Assembly (NCBI RefSeq): GCF_000240165.1 | Contig: NC_017586.1 | Coordinates: forward strand, 4,911,228-4,975,227 | Reading direction: 5' to 3' | Length of the DNA stretch: 64,000 nt | Source: Streptantibioticus cattleyicolor NRRL 8057 = DSM 46488 | GTDB lineage: Bacteria; Actinomycetota; Actinomycetes; Streptomycetales; Streptomycetaceae | Part shown: one piece after another, positions 27,198 to 35,831 of the stretch | Layout: every line of letters starts with the position of its first letter | Position numbering within the stretch: position 1 is the first letter of the stretch | Notes under the pieces: generated by a model | Databases searched by the model: none | What the model was told of the DNA's origin: nothing | Seen by the model: only the letters and a program-made list of their open reading frames with translations | Translations under genes and position numbers: made by a program

Positions 27198-27803
27198 CTA
27201 CCCGCCGGCGTCCGGGACCGCCATCAGCCGGCGCAGCGCGGTGGTGAGTTCCTCGGCGAGCTCGGCGCCGACCGGGGCGTGGCGGCTTATCAGCCGGTAC
27301 CACATCGTGCCGAAGGCGAAGTCGACCGCGAGCTCCAGCGAGCACTCGCGGTCGCTGAGCCGGCCGCTGAGCACGCCCTTGCGCAGCACCTCGCGCAGCG
27401 CCGCGCGGCGCGGACCTGTCACCGTGCCCTGGAGCCGGGCGGCGAGCTCCGGGTCGTTCTGGGCCTCGGCCATCAGGCCCACCACCGCGTTGCCGGTGAC
27501 CTCCCGGGTGAAGGTGAACGTGGCGGCGAGCAGGACGTGCACGTCGCGGAGGGCGTCACCGGTGTCGGGTGCCAGCCGGGGGCTCTCGCGCAGCGCCAGG
27601 TCGCGCAGCGCCTCCAGCAGCACCGCCTGCTTCGTGGGCCACCACCGGTAGACGGTCTGGCGGCCGACCCCGGCCCGCTCCGCGATGCCCTTGATGGTCA
27701 GCGCCTGGTAGCCGTCGCGCTGGCACAGTTCGAGGGCCGCGTCGAGGACCGCCCGGCGGGCCACCTCGCTGCGCGGTCTGCCCCGGGCCACTGGTTCGGT
27801 CAT
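27198..27803 (-). CDS. TetR-family transcriptional regulator
   Basis: A 201-residue one-component regulator. The N-terminal TetR helix-turn-helix spans about residues 14-60 (RRAVLDAALELCQRDGYQAL, IAERAGVGRQTVYRWWPTKQ). The all-helical C-terminus (80-195) would bind a small ligand and dimerise; it looks like the TetR_C_33-type domain. It is divergent from a short-chain dehydrogenase gene 169 bases away, with an inverted repeat between them. Local repression of that gene and of itself is the simplest reading. The ATG is at 27803; the start codon is supported by the usual short tail before the helix-turn-helix. Confidence 0.9.
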   Translation of the reverse strand: MTEPVARGRPRSEVARRAVLDAALELCQRDGYQALTIKGIAERAGVGRQTVYRWWPTKQAVLLEALRDLALRESPRLAPDTGDALRDVHVLLAATFTFTREVTGNAVVGLMAEAQNDPELAARLQGTVTGPRRAALREVLRKGVLSGRLSDRECSLELAVDFAFGTMWYRLISRHAPVGAELAEELTTALRRLMAVPDAGG

Positions 27804-27826
27804 GGCGCCACTCTACCCCCTTTACA

Positions 27827-27839
27827 AGACATCGTGTCT
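27827..27839. promoter_or_regulatory. Inverted repeat, candidate TetR operator
   Basis: AGACA-TCG-TGTCT is a perfect 5+5 palindrome 24 bases upstream of the tetR start, within the small AT-richer part of the divergent spacer. It is a likely operator for the adjacent TetR protein. Confidence 0.5.
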
Positions 27840-27971
27840 CGCATATTCTCAACGAGGCACGGTGGTTCGTAAATGGCTGTCGCCGACTGGCCCCGGCCGT
27901 CGGCGAACGCCGCCACCGGCGACCGTCACGCACCGGCCCGTCACGCGGGCCGCCGGCAGGGGGAGACGCGG

Positions 27972-28694
27972 ATGACCGAGCGCGTTGTGATGATCGGTGG
28001 CACGTCCGGGATCGGACTGGCCGTAGCGCAGGGCCAGTTGGCGGCGGGGCGGGAGGTCGTGGTCACCGGACGCGACGCCGCCAAGCTCGCCGCGGTGGTG
28101 GAGAGGCTGGGCGCCGGCGCTTCCGGCGAGGCGGTGGACGCCCGCGACGAGGAGGCCATGCACGCCTTCTTCGCCGGCCTCGGTGCCGTCGACCACGTCG
28201 TGGTCACCGTCACCGGTCACAGCGCGGCCGGAGCCTTCCGCGACCTCACGGCGGACGCGCTGCGCAGCGCCGGCGAGGGCAAGCTGATAGCCCAGACGAT
28301 CGCCGCCCAGGCCGCGTTGAAGGTGTTGCGCGCGGACGGTTCGCTGACCTTCGTCACCGCGGGCTCCGCCGGTGCCGCCAGGCCGGGCACCGCGGGGCTG
28401 GCCGCGGTCAACGCGGCGGTGGAGGCCATGGTTCCGGTCCTCGCCGTCGAGCTGGCCCCGGCACGGGTCAACGCCGTCTCGCCCGGCATCATCGACACCC
28501 CGTGGTGGGACTGGATGGACGCCGAGACGCGGCAGCAGACGTTCGAGAACTACGCCCGGGCCACCCCGGTCGGCCGGGTGGGTCGCGCCGAGGACGTCGC
28601 CGAGGCGATCGGCTACCTCATCGGGGCCGGCTTCGTCTCCGGTGTCGTGCTCGGCGTCGACGGCGGCTCACGGCACCGCCCGACCGCCCTGTGA
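27972..28694 (+). CDS. Short-chain dehydrogenase-like protein lacking the catalytic Tyr-Lys
   Basis: A 240-residue classical SDR fold. It has the dinucleotide motif GGTSGIGLAVA at about residues 7-17, TGRD for NADP preference, the NAG-equivalent VTVTGHSAAG, the strand LTFVTAGSAG, and PGIIDTPWW after the active site. Where family members carry YxxxK, this protein reads LAAVN: Leu143 and Asn147. Both catalytic residues are therefore missing, and it may be a binding or regulatory protein, or use another mechanism. The ATG at 27972 follows GGGGGAG; the frame is open to 27873. It is divergent from tetR and probably controlled by it. Confidence 0.8.
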   Translation: MTERVVMIGGTSGIGLAVAQGQLAAGREVVVTGRDAAKLAAVVERLGAGASGEAVDARDEEAMHAFFAGLGAVDHVVVTVTGHSAAGAFRDLTADALRSAGEGKLIAQTIAAQAALKVLRADGSLTFVTAGSAGAARPGTAGLAAVNAAVEAMVPVLAVELAPARVNAVSPGIIDTPWWDWMDAETRQQTFENYARATPVGRVGRAEDVAEAIGYLIGAGFVSGVVLGVDGGSRHRPTAL

Positions 28695-28837
28695 ACCTCC
28701 GCCCCCGGCGGGCGCCCGCTTCCGGTATCGTCCGGCAGGCCGTCCGGCGCCCACCCGGGACCCCTCCGGGGCCGCAGGTGAGATTGGGCACAGGGTGATT
28801 GACCCTGATGGGGGGTGATGTCAGAGTTTCCGTCGTC

Positions 28838-29758
28838 ATGACCGTTGATCCCCTCTTTTCCGATCGGTACGATCGCGCCCTCGCCAGCCTCCGCGGCCTC
28901 TCCGTGGGGGATGCCCTCGGCTCCCAGTTCTTCGTCCCCGCCAACTACCCGGCGCTCCGGAGTGGCGAGCTGCCGCCAGGGCCGTGGCAGTGGACCGACG
29001 ACACCGAGATGGCCTGCTCGATCGTGGCCGTCCTCGCCGGCCACGGCCGGATCGACCAGGACGCGCTGGCCGACTCCTTCGCCGAGCACCACGACACCGA
29101 CCGGGGATACGGGCCCGCCGTCAGCCGCATGCTGCGGCTGATCCGGCAGGAAGGCGCCGACTGGCGTGAGCTGGCGGCGGCGCTCTTCAACGGCCAGGGC
29201 TCCTGGGGTAACGGCGCCGCCATGCGCATCGCACCCCTCGGCGCCTGGTACGCCGACGACCCCGTACAGGCGACCCACCAGGCCGAGATCTCCGCGTACA
29301 CCACCCACCAGCACCGTGAGGCGGTCGTCGGCGCGATGGCGGTGGCCGCGGCAGCCGCCCTGGTCGCCGCGGCGGACGGCCCCCGGGACCCCTCGGCGCT
29401 GCTCGGTGAGGTCATCGCGCTGATCCCGCGCAGCGCCGTGCACGCCGGGCTGCGCCGCGCCCGCGACATGCTGGACTTCGCCGACGTGGCCACCGTCGCC
29501 GCCGTGCTCGGCTGCGGACGTCGCACCAGCGCGCACGACACCGTGCCGTTCGCGCTGTGGGCGGCGGCCCGGCACCTGGACGACTTCCCGGCCGCCTTCT
29601 GGACCGCCGCCCGGGCCGGCGGTGACATCGACACCACCTGCGCCATCGTCGGCGGGGTGCTCGCCTCCCGCCCCGCCGGTCTGCCGCCGGAGGAATGGCG
29701 GGCCCGCACCGAGGAACTGCCCGGCTGGCTGCCCAGCCTCCGGCACCCCGGACAGTGA
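28838..29758 (+). CDS. ADP-ribosylglycohydrolase family protein
   Basis: About 306 residues with the DraG/ARH fold, which removes ADP-ribose from proteins or hydrolyses related N-glycosidic bonds using two Mg2+ ions. Metal motifs are intact: WTDDTEM at about residue 54 (TDDT) and AGGDIDTTCAIVGG at about 260 (DxDT). GDALGSQFF near residue 25 is the family's N-terminal signature. The frame is open to a TTG at 28799, with ATGs at 28808 and 28838. The last is used because it places the first helix near the N-terminus, but no start has a good ribosome site. No partner ADP-ribosyltransferase lies nearby, so the target is unknown. Confidence 0.85.
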   Translation: MTVDPLFSDRYDRALASLRGLSVGDALGSQFFVPANYPALRSGELPPGPWQWTDDTEMACSIVAVLAGHGRIDQDALADSFAEHHDTDRGYGPAVSRMLRLIRQEGADWRELAAALFNGQGSWGNGAAMRIAPLGAWYADDPVQATHQAEISAYTTHQHREAVVGAMAVAAAAALVAAADGPRDPSALLGEVIALIPRSAVHAGLRRARDMLDFADVATVAAVLGCGRRTSAHDTVPFALWAAARHLDDFPAAFWTAARAGGDIDTTCAIVGGVLASRPAGLPPEEWRARTEELPGWLPSLRHPGQ

Positions 29759-29843
29759 CCGCCGCCCGCCCGCCGCGGACCGCCGGCGATTGAAAAGAAC
29801 CCACTACTGCCGCGCGGGAAGCGGGGCGTAGTCTGGTGCCGCC

Positions 29844-30542
29844 ATGGCATACGAACCACCCACCCACAGCGTCGAGCGCTCGATGCGGGCCACCCTCGGT
29901 GTCAAGGTCGTCGCAGGCATCGACGAAGTCGGCCGCGGCGCGTGGGCGGGACCGGTCACCGTGTGCGCGGCCGTCACCGGGCTGCGTCGTCCGCCGGAAG
30001 GGCTGACCGATTCCAAGCTGCTGACCGTCAAGCGCCGCACCGCACTGGCCGCCACGCTCGCCGGCTGGGTGACCGACCACGCGCTGGGCCACGCCTCGCC
30101 CGAGGAGATCGACGACCTCGGGATGACGGTCGCGCTCCGCCTCGCCGCGCTGCGTGCCCTCGAAGGGCTCTCGGTGCGGCCGGACGCCGTCATCCTGGAC
30201 GGCAAGTACGACTACCTCGGCGGTCCGTGGCGGGTGCGTACCGTGATCAAGGGCGATCAGTCCTGCGTCCCGGTCGCCGCCGCCTCCGTGATCGCCAAGG
30301 TGCACCGTGACGCGATGATGGGCGAACTGGGCCTGGAACACTCCGCGTTCGGTTTCGCCGAAAACGCGGGGTACCCTTCGCCGGTGCACCGCGCCGCGCT
30401 GGAGGAGTTGGGTCCCACCCCGCACCACCGGCTGTCCTGGGCGTATCTCGACGCCCTGCCGCGCTGGCGTCACTTGAAGAAGGTCCGCGGCACCGCGGAG
30501 CAGGCCGAGCAACTGGGCCTGGACCTCGGGCCCGTCTTCTGA
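29844..30542 (+). CDS. rnhB: Ribonuclease HII
   Basis: RNase HII removes RNA from RNA:DNA hybrids and single ribonucleotides from DNA. The 232-residue protein carries the four acidic metal ligands: Asp27 and Glu28 in [13 protein letters not shown], Asp119 in AVILDGKYD, and Asp156 in [10 protein letters not shown]. The family GRG motif and DSK (56-58) are present. The C-terminus extends about 20 residues beyond the core. TAGTCT at 29829-29834 sits just ahead of the ATG at 29844, consistent with a very short or absent leader. A short hypothetical gene follows in the same direction, 48 bases downstream. Confidence 0.96.
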   Translation: MAYEPPTHSVERSMRATLGVKVVAGIDEVGRGAWAGPVTVCAAVTGLRRPPEGLTDSKLLTVKRRTALAATLAGWVTDHALGHASPEEIDDLGMTVALRLAALRALEGLSVRPDAVILDGKYDYLGGPWRVRTVIKGDQSCVPVAAASVIAKVHRDAMMGELGLEHSAFGFAENAGYPSPVHRAALEELGPTPHHRLSWAYLDALPRWRHLKKVRGTAEQAEQLGLDLGPVF

Positions 30543-30589
30543 CCCACCCGCCGCTGTGCCCGCACAGCGCGTTTGATAGACAACTCACC

Positions 30590-31204
30590 ATGCCTCTCAT
30601 CCCCGAGGAGCCACAGATTCACGAGAGTGTCCCGGGTACGCGCCCCGCCACGGGGGGTACCCGTACGCCGCAGCCCCCGCGTCCCGTTCCGGCTCCCGGT
30701 CCCCGGCCCGGTCCTCGTCCGGGCCCGCCCCGCGCGAACCGCACCCATCCCACGCCGGGCCGTCCGGGCCCCGGCCGGCCCGCCGCACCGGGGCCCGCCG
30801 TTCCGGCCCCGGCACGTCCCGCCGACGACGCCGTCCAGATACAACTCGTCCCGGCCACCGAGGAAAGCGCGGTGACCGCGGCCGACGAGGCCGTCGACGT
30901 GCTGCTCGACTCCGGCCGTGCCCCGGACGACATACTGGTCCTCACCACCGGCGAGCAGCACCCCTGGGCGCAGCACGAGCTCTCCTTCGGCGAGGACTCC
31001 TACTGGCGCCAGCAGGACGAGGGCGGCGATGTCTTCTTCGCCCACGCCACCGCCGAACGCGCCGCCAAGCGCCCGGTCGTGGTCCTCACGGTCAACGGCG
31101 GCACGGACGAGGACACCTCCCGTGCGCTGCCCGCCGCCATGGCCCGCGCCGGAAGCCTGCTCATCGTCTGCGGCGACCCGGAGCGGCTGCGCAACCTGTT
31201 GTGA
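30590..31204 (+). CDS. Hypothetical protein with Pro-rich N-terminus and UvrD-C-like remnant
   Basis: A 204-residue protein of unknown function. Residues 10-80 are almost only Pro, Gly, Arg and Ala. Residues 83-204 form a compact alpha/beta domain ([60 protein letters not shown]). By eye, the order of strands resembles the last RecA-like part of UvrD/Rep helicases, where LVVVGDP-like strands occur, but no helicase motif or Walker A is present. It follows rnhB by 48 bases and may share its transcript. From memory, a similar gene lies here in other Streptomyces. No ribosome site is obvious. Confidence 0.6.
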   Translation: MPLIPEEPQIHESVPGTRPATGGTRTPQPPRPVPAPGPRPGPRPGPPRANRTHPTPGRPGPGRPAAPGPAVPAPARPADDAVQIQLVPATEESAVTAADEAVDVLLDSGRAPDDILVLTTGEQHPWAQHELSFGEDSYWRQQDEGGDVFFAHATAERAAKRPVVVLTVNGGTDEDTSRALPAAMARAGSLLIVCGDPERLRNLL

Positions 31205-31281
31205 CCCCGGACGGCCCGACGCGACCACGGCCTGCCGCATCCCCACGTGCGGCGGCCCCTCGGTCGACGGGCCGCCCGCGG

Positions 31282-31878
31282 TCAGCGGGCCACATGGCGG
31301 CGCACCGCCTCCGGCACGCCGTCGCCGACGGGCAGCACGGCACCGCCCCTGGCGGCCCGCTCCGACCAGGAACCGGCATGCGGTCTGCGGCCACCGCGTC
31401 CGTCGCCGAGCACCAGCCAGCCGTGCGACGTCAGCGTGACGTAGGCGCCGCAACGCAGCCCGTGCAGCGTGCACGCGTCCCGCAGCCCCCACATCCAGGC
31501 GCCGTCGGCCGGCGTCCAGCCCGGTATGCCGTCCCGGCAGACCAGCAGCACGGCGGTGCGCACCGGAGAACGCAGCCGCAGATCGTGCGGTATCACCCGG
31601 CGCAGATGGTGCAGGATCGCGTTGCGGTGCTCCCAGCCGTCCCGGCTCCCGGCGGGGGCGGCGAACGAGGCGCTGGCCACCGTGCGCCCGGTGGGGTCGA
31701 GCACGGCGATCACCACCGTGGACGGGGACGGCAGATGGCGGTCGCAGACCTCCTTCACCAGATCCCGCGGACTGTTCAGCGAGGGGATCGCGGACGCCGC
31801 CCATTCGTCGGCTCCGAGGATCCGGCTCAGCCGGGGGGCGGCCTCGGCGGTGGTCTGCGGAGCGAAACCGAAAGCCAT
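31282..31878 (-). CDS. Conserved hypothetical protein
   Basis: A 198-residue protein I do not recognise. It has an acidic helical N-terminus, then an alpha/beta core with the strand STVVIAVLDPTGRTVASASF, a second strand block (RTAVLLVCRDGIPGWTPADGAWMWG), and LHGLRCGAYVTLTSHGWLVLG near the end. The hydrophobic strand with DPTG loosely recalls RadC/MPN-like folds, but the HxH metal motif is absent, so I do not assign that family. The ATG at 31878 is clear: GGAGG precedes it by four bases, although the frame is open to 32052. It is transcribed in the same direction as, and downstream of, recQ, with 217 bases between. Confidence 0.65.
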   Translation of the reverse strand: MAFGFAPQTTAEAAPRLSRILGADEWAASAIPSLNSPRDLVKEVCDRHLPSPSTVVIAVLDPTGRTVASASFAAPAGSRDGWEHRNAILHHLRRVIPHDLRLRSPVRTAVLLVCRDGIPGWTPADGAWMWGLRDACTLHGLRCGAYVTLTSHGWLVLGDGRGGRRPHAGSWSERAARGGAVLPVGDGVPEAVRRHVAR

Positions 31879-32094
31879 GGTCCTCCCTTCGTGCCGGGGT
31901 GCCCGGTGGCGCCTCACGGTGCCCGGGCGCACGCCGTCGTGCGGCTCCGCGAGCCGTCCGGGGGTCCCGTCCGATTCTCCCCGGTGCGGCCACGCTCGGC
32001 AACGAGCAAATGACGCCGCGCTGTTGACGTCATCCGGACACCGCGCGACCACGTCGGTCCACGCGGAGGTGCCGTGGTCGGCCGGCCCGCGCCG

Positions 32095-34278
32095 TCAGCC
32101 CTGCACGGCCAGGACCAGCGGCAGCACCGCCGACGCGCCCGAACGCAGCAGGAGACGAGCGACCACCGCCAGCGTCCAACCGGAATCCGTCAGATCGTCG
32201 ACGAGCAGCACCGGACCGGGGTTGGCCGCCAGCGCCGCGGCGAGCTCCGGCGGGACGGTGAACGCCTCGTGCAGCGCGCGCAACCGCTGCGCGCTGTTGG
32301 ACCGGGCTATGCGCTCCGGCGCGGCCTGCGGCGCGTAGCCGACCCGGCCGAGCAGTGGCATCCGGCCCACCTGCGCCACGCGTGCCGCCAGCGACTCGAT
32401 CAGCCGTGGCCGGGTGTGCGAGTCGACGGTGACCACGCCCACCGGCCGGGCGGGGGCTCCGGGCGTGCCGCCGGCCCAACCCCCGGGCCCCTTGGCCCAG
32501 TCGGCGAGCACCGTGACCACGGCGTCCACCACGTCGTCCGGCACCGGCCCGTCGGGCGCGCCCGGGGCGAACATCGGCCGCAGCCGGTTGCCCCACCCGA
32601 TGTCCGACAGCCGGCCCAGCGCCCGCCCCGCCGACGCCTGCTCCCCGGCCGGGATACGCCCCTTGAGGTCGACTCCGATGGCCGGCATGCCGGTCGGCCA
32701 CATCCGACGCGGTTCGACCTCGACACCGGGCCTGCCGAGGGCCGCCCGCGCCGACTCCAGGGCGGCGGCGGAGACTTCGGTGGTGAAGCGGGCCCCGGCG
32801 CAGTTGTCGCAACGGCCGCACGGCTCGGCCGTCTCGTCGTCCAACTGCCGCCGCAGGTATTCCATCCGGCACCCGGTGGTGGTGGCGTACTCGCGCATCG
32901 CCTGCTGCTCGGACTCGCGCTGCCGGGCCACCCAGGCGTACCGCTCGGCGTCGTACGTCCACGGCCGGCCGGTCGCCGTCCAGCCGCCGCGCACCCGGCG
33001 TACCGCGCCGTCCACGTCGAGGACCTTCAGCATCGTCTCCAGCCGCGACCGGCGCAGTTCGACCATGGCCTCCAGGGCCGGCAACGACAGCGGGCGGCCG
33101 GCGTCGGCGAGGGCCTGGAGGGTGCGGCGCACCTGCTCCTCGGGAGGGAAGGCGAGCGAGGCGAAGTAGCGCCAGATGGCCTCGTCCTCGGCGCCCGGCA
33201 GCAGCAGGACCTCCGCGTGCTCGACCCCGCGGCCGGCCCGTCCCACCTGCTGGTAGTAGGCGATGGGGGAGGAGGGCGACCCCAGGTGGACCACGAAGCC
33301 CAGGTCGGGTTTGTCGAACCCCATGCCCAGGGCGGAGGTGGCCACCAGCGCCTTGACCCGGTTGGCCAGCAGGTCGGCCTCGGCGGCGCGGCGGTCGGCG
33401 TCCTCGGTGCGGCCGGAGTAGGCGGCCACGGTGTGTCCGCGCTGCCGCAGGAAGGCGGCCACCTCGTCGGCCGCGGCCACGGTGAGGCTGTAGACGATGC
33501 CCGAGCCCGGCAGGGTGTGGAGGTGATCGGCGAGCCAGGCCAGCCGGTGGGCGGCGTCCGGCAGGCGCAGTACACCGAGCGAGAGGGATTCGCGGTCCAG
33601 CGGCCCGCGCAGCACCAGGGCGTGCGTATCGCCCCCGCCCGCGTCGCCGTCCGCGCCGGTGGTGCCCAGTTGCTCGGCCACGTCCGCGGTGACCCGGGCG
33701 TTGGCGGTGGCGGTGGTGGCCAGCACCGGGGTGCCGGGCGGGAGGTCGGCGAGCACGGTGCGCAGCCGCCGGTAGTCGGGGCGGAAGTCGTGGCCCCAGT
33801 CGGAGATGCAGTGGGCCTCGTCGACCACGAGCAGCCCGGTCGCGGCGGCGAGCTTGGGCAGCACCGAGTCGCGGAAGTCCGGGTTGTTGAGGCGTTCCGG
33901 GCTCACCAGGAGGACGTCGACCGCGCCGGCCGCGATCTCCGCCTGGACCTCGTCCCACTCCTCGGTGTTGGCCGAGTTGATCGTGCGGGCCCGGATGCCG
34001 GCCCGCTCCGCCGCCTCGATCTGGTTGCGCATCAGGGCGAGCAGCGGGGAGACGATCACGGTGGGACCGCCGCCGCGCTCGCGGAGCAGAGCGGTGGCCA
34101 CGAAGTAGACGGCCGACTTGCCCCAGCCGGTGCGCTGCACCACCAGGGCCCTGCGACCCTGCGCGACCAGCGCCTCGACCGCCCGCCACTGGTCCTCACG
34201 CAGGGCCGCGGTGCCGGTGGGGTCGCCGACGAGCCGGCGCAGGACGGCGTCGGCGCGGGTACGCAGTGGTTCGTTCAT
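32095..34278 (-). CDS. recQ: RecQ-family ATP-dependent DNA helicase with phosphoribosyltransferase-like C-terminus
   Basis: A 727-residue 3'-5' helicase. Walker A is GWGKS (51-55), the DEAH box is at 153-156, and the RecQ loop reads [18 protein letters not shown] zinc-binding subdomain has the cysteine pattern C-x16-C-x2-C-x2-C (from GCRMEYL to CGRCDNCAG). There is no HRDC domain. Instead, after residue about 560, the protein ends in a phosphoribosyltransferase-like fold with the PRPP motif VDDLTDSG at 693-700. This replaces the usual C-terminal domain and might sense a nucleotide. The ATG at 34278 has GGAGA upstream; the frame is open to 34347. It is divergent from the DUF4192 gene across an AT-rich spacer with DnaA-box-like sites. 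Confidence 0.92.
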   Translation of the reverse strand: MNEPLRTRADAVLRRLVGDPTGTAALREDQWRAVEALVAQGRRALVVQRTGWGKSAVYFVATALLRERGGGPTVIVSPLLALMRNQIEAAERAGIRARTINSANTEEWDEVQAEIAAGAVDVLLVSPERLNNPDFRDSVLPKLAAATGLLVVDEAHCISDWGHDFRPDYRRLRTVLADLPPGTPVLATTATANARVTADVAEQLGTTGADGDAGGGDTHALVLRGPLDRESLSLGVLRLPDAAHRLAWLADHLHTLPGSGIVYSLTVAAADEVAAFLRQRGHTVAAYSGRTEDADRRAAEADLLANRVKALVATSALGMGFDKPDLGFVVHLGSPSSPIAYYQQVGRAGRGVEHAEVLLLPGAEDEAIWRYFASLAFPPEEQVRRTLQALADAGRPLSLPALEAMVELRRSRLETMLKVLDVDGAVRRVRGGWTATGRPWTYDAERYAWVARQRESEQQAMREYATTTGCRMEYLRRQLDDETAEPCGRCDNCAGARFTTEVSAAALESARAALGRPGVEVEPRRMWPTGMPAIGVDLKGRIPAGEQASAGRALGRLSDIGWGNRLRPMFAPGAPDGPVPDDVVDAVVTVLADWAKGPGGWAGGTPGAPARPVGVVTVDSHTRPRLIESLAARVAQVGRMPLLGRVGYAPQAAPERIARSNSAQRLRALHEAFTVPPELAAALAANPGPVLLVDDLTDSGWTLAVVARLLLRSGASAVLPLVLAVQG

Positions 34279-34330
34279 GTCTCCATGCAACCCGATGCCA
34301 CCGACAACGCGCGAACCCGGCCGCCGGGCC

Positions 34331-34415
34331 TGTGGAAAACCGGTCACTCGATCCAGTGACGAATTTTCCGGCTCCTAAACCCTACTAATACGAAAATATA
34401 CGGAAGTTATCCACA
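34331..34415. promoter_or_regulatory. AT-rich spacer with two DnaA-box-like 9-mers
   Basis: TTATCCACA (34407-34415, plus strand) is a perfect DnaA box by the E. coli consensus. TTTTCCACA on the minus strand (34331-34339) is one change away. They face each other across unusually AT-rich DNA (34362-34406). The site lies between the divergent recQ and DUF4192 genes, not near an origin gene set. Confidence 0.55.
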
Positions 34416-34455
34416 GGGCTGGTGGAATCGGGGCAGACGCGGAATCTTTCCGGAC

Positions 34456-35733
34456 ATGACTCAGCACACACAGCCCACCAGTGACCTTCTGGAACCGCAC
34501 GTCACCCTGCGCACCCCCGCCCAGCTCGCGGAGGCCCTGCCCTACCTGCTGGGCTTCCACCCCGACGACAGCATCGTGCTGATCGCGATGCACGGCGGAC
34601 GAGGCCGCTTCGGCGGACGGCTGCGGATCGGCATCCCCGAATCCGAGACGGAGTGGCCGCACCTGGCCGCCGAACTCGCCGACTGCCTGGTGAACGCCCC
34701 GAGCCGGTTCGGCAGGCCGAACGGGATCGCCGCCTTCCTGTGCCAGGACCCGCGTGGCGACGAGACCCCGGCCAGGACCATGGAACGCCTGCGTCCCCTC
34801 GCCCAGCACCTGCGCACCGCGTGCGGCGCCCAGGACGTCCCGGTCTTCGAGGCGCTCTGCGTCAGCGGCGGGCGGTGGTTCTCCTACTGCTGCCCGAACC
34901 CGGCCTGCTGCCCGCCCGAGGGCGGCGAGATCAACCGGGACGGCACCTCGGTCATGGCGGTGGCCGCCGCCTACGCGGGCATCCGGGTACGCGGCAGCCT
35001 GCGTGAGATGCGGGCCCGCTTCGCCCCGCTCACCGGGGCGCGGTCCGAGGCCCAGGAAACCGCGCTCGACACCGCCTGCGGCGAACTCGTGCCGCGCATG
35101 CTCGACGGCGGCGCCGGCTCCGGCACCGTGCGGGAGGAGACCATCGCCCTCGCCGCGGCGGCCCTCCAGCGGTTCAAGGACGCCCCCGCGGAGCACGACG
35201 ACCCCACCGGGGACGCCCACGACGACACGCTGCTCGGCGACGAGGAGGCCGCGGCCGTCCTCATCGGCCTCCAGGACCGCGACACCCGCGACATCGCCGC
35301 CGAATGGCAGGAGGAGTGCGACCAGGCCGCCGCCCTGCGCCTGTGGCGGGCGCTGGCCCGGCGCTGCGTGGGCGCCTACGCGGGCTACGCGGCGCCCCCG
35401 CTCACCCTGGCCGGGCTGGTCTGCTGGCTCGCCGGCGACGAACCCTCCGCCCGGGTCGCCTTCGGGCTGGCGCTGGAGGCCGACCCCGACTACGTCTTCG
35501 CCCAGCTGCTGCACGAAGCCTGCAATCACCACGTCGACCCGGAGCCGCTGCGCCGGCGGCTGCGGGAGGAACACGCCAAGCGGTCGGCCCGTCCGGCCCG
35601 GCCGCCGCGTCCCGGTCGGGCCGGCACCGGGCCCAAGGGCCGGCCGTCGGGCGACACCCGCCCGGTCACCCGCACCACGGCCCGCCCCCGCACCCGCCGC
35701 CGGGTCCGGGCCGACGGGGACGAGCGGGCATGA
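34456..35733 (+). CDS. DUF4192 domain protein
   Basis: A 425-residue actinobacterial protein of unknown function. The family core spans about residues 15-340. It starts with VTLRTPAQLAEALPYLLGFHPDDSIVLIAM (the LGFxPxxSxV signature), continues through a Cys-rich piece RWFSYCCPNPACCPPEGG at about 140, and ends with FGLALEADPDYVFAQLLHEAC. The last roughly 60 residues are a basic Pro/Arg tail. The Cys cluster could bind a metal. The ATG at 34456 has a weak GGA upstream. The gene is divergent from recQ, which may hint at a DNA-related role, but that is only context. Confidence 0.85.
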   Translation: MTQHTQPTSDLLEPHVTLRTPAQLAEALPYLLGFHPDDSIVLIAMHGGRGRFGGRLRIGIPESETEWPHLAAELADCLVNAPSRFGRPNGIAAFLCQDPRGDETPARTMERLRPLAQHLRTACGAQDVPVFEALCVSGGRWFSYCCPNPACCPPEGGEINRDGTSVMAVAAAYAGIRVRGSLREMRARFAPLTGARSEAQETALDTACGELVPRMLDGGAGSGTVREETIALAAAALQRFKDAPAEHDDPTGDAHDDTLLGDEEAAAVLIGLQDRDTRDIAAEWQEECDQAAALRLWRALARRCVGAYAGYAAPPLTLAGLVCWLAGDEPSARVAFGLALEADPDYVFAQLLHEACNHHVDPEPLRRRLREEHAKRSARPARPPRPGRAGTGPKGRPSGDTRPVTRTTARPRTRRRVRADGDERA

Positions 35734-35831
35734 GGGCGCGCGCCCCGGTCGCGCGGCTGTCGCGGTTCCGGTCGCGGCAGAGGCGGTGGCCGTGGCTCGT
35801 GGGCCGGGCGGTCCGCCGTGGCGGGCGGTGG

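Noticed and set aside
34331-34415. Chromosomal replication origin
   Set aside because: Only two DnaA-like boxes, and no dnaA, dnaN or dense box cluster nearby; a regulatory or titration site is more reasonable.
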